Shown here: in pieces, positions 17,930 through 21,578 of the stretch | Layout: every line of letters begins with the position of its first letter | Numbering within the stretch: position 1 is the first letter of the stretch | NCBI GenBank assembly: GCA_015680685.1 | Contig: MNCI01007750.1 | Coordinates: 41,053 to 62,630, forward strand | Length of the DNA: 21,578 nt | Direction: 5' to 3' | Source of the DNA: Gnetum montanum | Lineage: Eukaryota; Streptophyta; Gnetopsida; Gnetales; Gnetaceae | Translations under genes and position numbers: made by a program | The notes under the pieces: model-generated | Databases searched by the model: none | Seen by the model: the letters and a program-made list of their open reading frames with translations, nothing else | Told to the model about the DNA's origin: nothing

Positions 17930-18795
17930 GATAAAGTCAATTTTTGCAATCGTGTGATATCATAACTATGATGTTGTAGCTCATCCTACGTCATCTTCAA
18001 TGTGATGTCTCGAGATTTGTGTAGCCCTATAAATACTAGTGCTTGGGTGCACAATTGACAGCTTTCCATTCGAACCCTTAGTCAGATTCTTGCAGTTTGT
18101 TTTTGTAGTTTAGCAATAAAGTGAATGCTCACAGTGTGGTGTTGAGTAGTTGTCCGATGTCTTTATTCAAGTGAATTGTACTTGGACACAGTTCATGACC
18201 AATAATAAAGATCGAAATTGCTTTTCATCATTGCGGCATCCAGTTAGTTTTCTATTTGTTTGCTTAGAATAATTTCCTTGTTTTCTTAGTTAATCTTTTA
18301 CATTTCAAGCACTTTATTTTACATATCATTAGTAAGTGGAATGGATACAACTGGTTTCAAGCATAGTGTAGTTATTTGGTAACCCAGTAGTGGTTTTGCT
18401 TGATTCGCTCAGTAGTGATACCACTTGGTAATCCCAATGATAACTACATGAGTCCAAGGTGTGTACAGTAGACTAGGATTGAATATCCATCGCATTAGGC
18501 TAAATTAGATTTATGCATTTCTAGTTAACTAGACTTAGAGTTTTATCCAATCATGTTTACCATTAGGAGCATAAGAGCCATACAACATCAACTAATCATA
18601 TGCCTCACTAAGAGTTAAACTATACACTTGAACTTTACTAACTTGAAGTGGGAAGACAATGATCTTGAACTTAACATTGTCCATCTATGGATTACAATCT
18701 AGTCGTGAGCTGGCACTCATGACTTGTATGGTAGAGTGTTGGGATACCTCCATCGCTCATCAACAAAGCACATAAAAAAAATCTATAAATGCAAC
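17930..18795 (+). mobile_element. LTR-like block A
   Basis: Contains CTATAAATAC (TATA, 18027) and AATAAA (18204), 176 bases apart. Downstream are the phrases TTTATTCAAG, TTGTACTTGGACACA, TTGGTAACCCAGTAG and GACTTGTATGGTAGAG, then GCTCATCAA. The same landmarks occur in the same order in block B (18890-19745), about 955 bases further on. A promoter, a poly(A) signal and no protein make an LTR (with adjoining leader) the best reading. No polypurine tract or primer-binding site is clear. Confidence 0.5.
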
Positions 18796-18889
18796 TTCTT
18801 TCAAAGAAATTTCAGTTGCGCAATGGGAGTATATGGTTAGTAAAATGGTATTGCTAGAGGAAATCCATTAATAAAATAAAAAAATTCTT

Positions 18890-19745
18890 TGAAGGGTGAT
18901 GAAGTATCATTGGCTAGTTGCATTGACGCAACCCTGTCGATGCATGGAAAGATGCATCAACGCAGTATCATGTCAAGCCTATATAAATGCAGGTACCCAC
19001 GACATTTATGGCACGTTAAGTTAGTAGTGTAGTTGAACTCTTGCAATTTGTTCCCCTAGAGTTACAAGATTTTTTGAGTGCCCACGGTAGAAATTAAAGC
19101 AATTGTATGGATCTTTATTCAAGCATCTTGTACCTGAACACATTAATGTGATTGACAATAAAGATGAGATTCTTAACATTTCTTGCAATACTTAGAATAG
19201 ATTAATGTTTCTTACACGCACTTTGTTATTAATGTAATTTACATTCTGGTCTTAATTAATTAATGTAGTTAATAATAAACACATAAGTACAACCACTTCG
19301 AGCATATCGTTTAATGCTTGGTAATCCTAGCAGTGGCCATTTGGTACACCCAATTGTCACTTGGTAACCCAATAGTGTTGATACAAGTTCAAGATGTGCA
19401 CAACAAGTAGGCCTAGATACTTATGTTAGGATAGTTAGCCTTAGAACTGTTAGACAGTTAGACTAGTTAATCATCAACCATTCATCTTTCTCCAAAGCTT
19501 AGGTTAGAAAATATATAAATATCATATGCCTTAGCTCACACTTAACCATACATAGGAGCCTACACAAGTGAGAGCTAAGAAGACAACAATCACATTTTCC
19601 TAAGTCACCATCTTTGTCTATAGGCACACATAGGAGCTAAGTCCACGAAATTCAACCGGATTGCTAGTGCATGCTTGTGATTTGTATGGTTGAGCGTAGG
19701 GACTACTTGTTGCTCATCAAAGGGTATCAACCCTTGAAGAAAAGA
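18890..19745 (+). mobile_element. LTR-like block B, diverged copy of A
   Basis: TATATAAATG at 18980 and AATAAA at 19157, with the same 176-base spacing as in block A. The order TTTATTCAAG, CTTGTACCTGAACACA, ACTTGGTAACCCAATAG, ATTTGTATGGTTGAG, TTGCTCATCAA mirrors block A. Identity by eye is well below 70%, so the two are not a young LTR pair. They are either separate insertions of one family or a very old pair. The direct orientation and the short distance also allow an old tandem duplication. Confidence 0.5.
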
Positions 19746-20104
19746 TTGAGGGAAAAGAGGAGACTAGTGTTGCTCCAAAGGATAATTAATAAATTTTACT
19801 AAAATTAGCAGAACTTGAAGCCAAGGGGGAGGAAAATAAAAATGAATTTAATATGGAAAGAATAGAGACAAAGATGAAATCTATAACAATAGAAGCTTTG
19901 AAAGAGTAAGATGAAAAAAGAGCAAAAGAAAAAATTTGTATTTTGTAGGTATCTCAACAACAGAGGGTGAAACAGATGAAAACTTATAAATGATATGCAT
20001 ATAACTTCTCCAAAAATTTATAAAGTTTTTTGGGTTCTAGGTGAACAATGTAAAAAGCCCTAATATGTAATTATTAAGTTTCATGATGTAAGTGCATGTT
20101 TGGA
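19746..20104 (+). other. Decayed charged coding-like stretch
   Basis: Broken plus-strand frame with KLAELEAKGEENKNEFNMER then IETKMKSITIEALKE, stop, DEKRAKEK. It is Lys/Glu-rich and helical, like the middle of a LINE ORF1 or a retrotransposon gag. It lies directly before the LINE segment at 20105 and probably belongs to the same element. Stops are frequent and no start is visible. Confidence 0.35.
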
Positions 20105-20275
20105 GACATTTGGATAAATAAGGATCTTACTCAAAAGGAACTTGTAGAAATAGCTAAACAATGGAAAAAGGGTAAGGCAACTCATAAACAAGGTTTGGTA
20201 GCATACCTAAATGCTAGGAATGTGATAGTCATTACAAATAAAGCAGTATTCCAAAAATTATTTAAAAATGTATAG
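20105..20275 (+). pseudogene. LINE ORF1 C-terminal tail (WINKDLT motif)
   Basis: Fifty-six sense codons and a TAG: DIWINKDLTQKELVEIAKQW, KKGKATHKQGLVAYLNARNV, IVITNKAVFQKLFKNV. The pattern I/V-W/F-I/V-N-R/K-D-L-T-x2-E, followed by a basic helix and R/K-x-x-G-x-x-A/V-Y, ends ORF1 in several LINE clades just before the endonuclease-RT ORF. Here it sits about 110 bases before the endonuclease frame, as expected. No start codon is seen. Confidence 0.5.
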
Positions 20276-20386
20276 GCTTGTTAAGGTGTGGATTTCTTAT
20301 CATTGATGTTGGAATTACAAATAAAGTTGTATCTTTCACTAGTATTAGGTTCTTTGATAGCTTTGATATTTTGGTTTTGTTAAAAC

Positions 20387-21034
20387 TTGGAAAATGTTGG
20401 TTCCATAGATTTTGTAGTTCCTAGATTTATTAAATTTGTTGTAAGGAATACAAGAGTAGGGCGAAGAGGTAGACCTTTTGGGGGCATTGTAGTGTTTGTG
20501 AGAAAATCTCTTGAAAATTGTGTGCTTTTAGAAAAAAATGATGATCATAAACAATATGTTTGGCTAAAAATGTTATGTCAACATAGTTGTGCATTTCTTG
20601 CCATATGCTAATTTGCTCTTAGAGATGCTACATTATATGATTCTATAGAGTTGTCTCATGATCATCCTTTTCAGTTCTTAAGTAGAGATATTGTAGAATT
20701 AGCAGGAAAAGGCTTAGTATTTATTTGTGGAAATTTCAATGCAAGGATAGGTTCAAAGCAAACAAAAATTATTCAATGGCAATATAATGTTGGCAATTTA
20801 GATATTGTTGAAGATCACATTTGGACCCAATATTCTATAGATGGCACTATTAATAAGATGGGCCAACAATTATTAGAATGGACAAAAATTTTTTATTTTT
20901 TGATTTGCAATGGGCTTATTGGATTTCCTCAATCTTTATTATTTATTTTCACAAGACTTCAAGGTAACTCTTACATTGATTTGCTTTTATGTTTTTATGA
21001 AGATGTTGATTTTATTAAGGAGGAGAAGATTTAG
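20387..21034 (+). pseudogene. LINE ORF2 endonuclease (EEP/APE-like) domain, decayed
   Basis: A single frame of 215 codons is broken by one TAA at 20609-20611, where a Tyr is expected (AIC-stop-FALRD). Order: GRRGRPFGGIVVFVRKSLEN; YVWLKMLCQ; DATLYDSIELSHDHPFQFLS; RDIVELAGKGLVFICGNFNA then RIG; and NKMGQQLLEWTKIFYFLICN then GLIGFP. It matches the endonuclease-exonuclease-phosphatase domain of LINE ORF2, which nicks target DNA. The family motif GDFNAR reads GNFNAR here (codon AAT at 20732-20734), so a catalytic aspartate is lost. The N-terminal strands (the QET/E motif) are missing or shifted, and the SDH-like end is degraded (NSYIDLLLC). Confidence 0.85.
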
Positions 21035-21557
21035 TGGAGTCTTGTCATCATCATGTTGAGTTTTTGTTATAAATTTCAATTGTTTCTCAAACAACAAAAT
21101 ATAAGAATATAAAAAAAAATGTCAATACATACTCATCCCAATAGTCAAAGAAAATTATATGAATGTAGCATATAACAAAGGGGCTTTTGAAAGACAATAA
21201 AAGGAGCTTGAACAAAGTTTGCTTACAATAGCTAAGCAAGTTGTTCATTCACAATAATAAGATGTTCAAAAGACTTAACTTGATAAGGATTGCATGCATG
21301 CTAGGAAGAATATTAAAAATGCAAATAAGAGTTACAAACAAAGTTTAGTTAGGGCATATAAATGCTTGATTAGAACCAAGAGAAGGAAATTTATCAGGGA
21401 ATAGCAAGAACATTTTGCTTACACAATTAAAAAGGAACTTAGACAATTTTGACAATGTTTTCATCATAAATCCTCTTCATCATTAAATTTTTTTAAAAAA
21501 ATATTTGCTCATTTTACAATAAGTTATTTACAAGACACAATGATAATTCTACTACTA
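21035..21557 (+). pseudogene. Heavily decayed spacer between endonuclease and RT of the same LINE
   Basis: Broken frames with scattered Lys/Tyr-rich sense (KKNVNTYSSQ, ELQTKFS, KNICSFYNKLF) sit where a LINE ORF2 has the linker between endonuclease and reverse transcriptase. No RT motif is reached before the window ends. Otherwise I see nothing in it. Confidence 0.4.
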
Positions 21558-21578
21558 TTTTTTTTTTGGGGGGGGGGG
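21558..21578. other. T10 G11 homopolymer at the window end
   Basis: Ten T are followed directly by eleven G, which are the last bases. Terminal poly-G is common at contig ends and in low-quality two-colour reads. I do not regard it as biological without support. Confidence 0.6.

Overview
The window looks like nuclear DNA of a land plant with a large, repeat-filled genome. A gymnosperm is my best guess, but this is inferred from style and not from a species marker. The reasons are a plant-type LINE ORF1 (DUF4283 plus CCHC knuckle), plant Ty1/copia and RTE-type LINE relics, many old and nested insertions full of C-to-T type stop codons, and a candidate gene with a 9.3 kb intron. There is nothing bacterial here: no operons and no CRISPR. 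Almost all open frames over 60 codons are chance or transposon debris.

Layout. 1-976: GC-rich 5' part of an L1-type LINE ORF1 on the minus strand, nearly intact. 1172-2839: a decayed plus-strand protein relic (mobile-domain-like start, long coiled coil) ending in a poly(A) run. 3079-3144, 3500-3575 and 12882-12959: three plus-strand candidate exons whose phases match and which join into a WD40-like stretch. The intron between the last two would hold most of the left half of the window: a minus-strand coiled-coil relic (4908-5580), a tandem-repeat and LTR-like block (6172-7060), a truncated copia element (3' LTR, RNase H, RT; 7859-9190, minus), an RTE-type LINE split by a Mutator-like element with long terminal inverted repeats and a 9-bp target duplication (9612-10698) and again by a tRNA-derived SINE (about 10936-11080), and a recent 169-bp tandem duplication (12407-12747).

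The right half has no convincing host gene. It holds two head-to-head LINE 3' ends forming a long inverted repeat (14376-15090), a minus-strand TATA box with a diverged ~200-bp tandem array upstream of it (16471-17560), two direct LTR-like blocks with identical TATA-to-AATAAA spacing (17930-19745), and a LINE endonuclease region whose GDFN motif reads GNFN (20105-21034). The window ends in T10 G11, which looks like a contig end or artefact.

The only likely host function is the WD40-like gene; everything else is mobile-element history. I saw no clear sign of a new biological system. The best leads are the long-intron gene, the reconstructable nested insertion and the ~200-bp promoter-proximal array.
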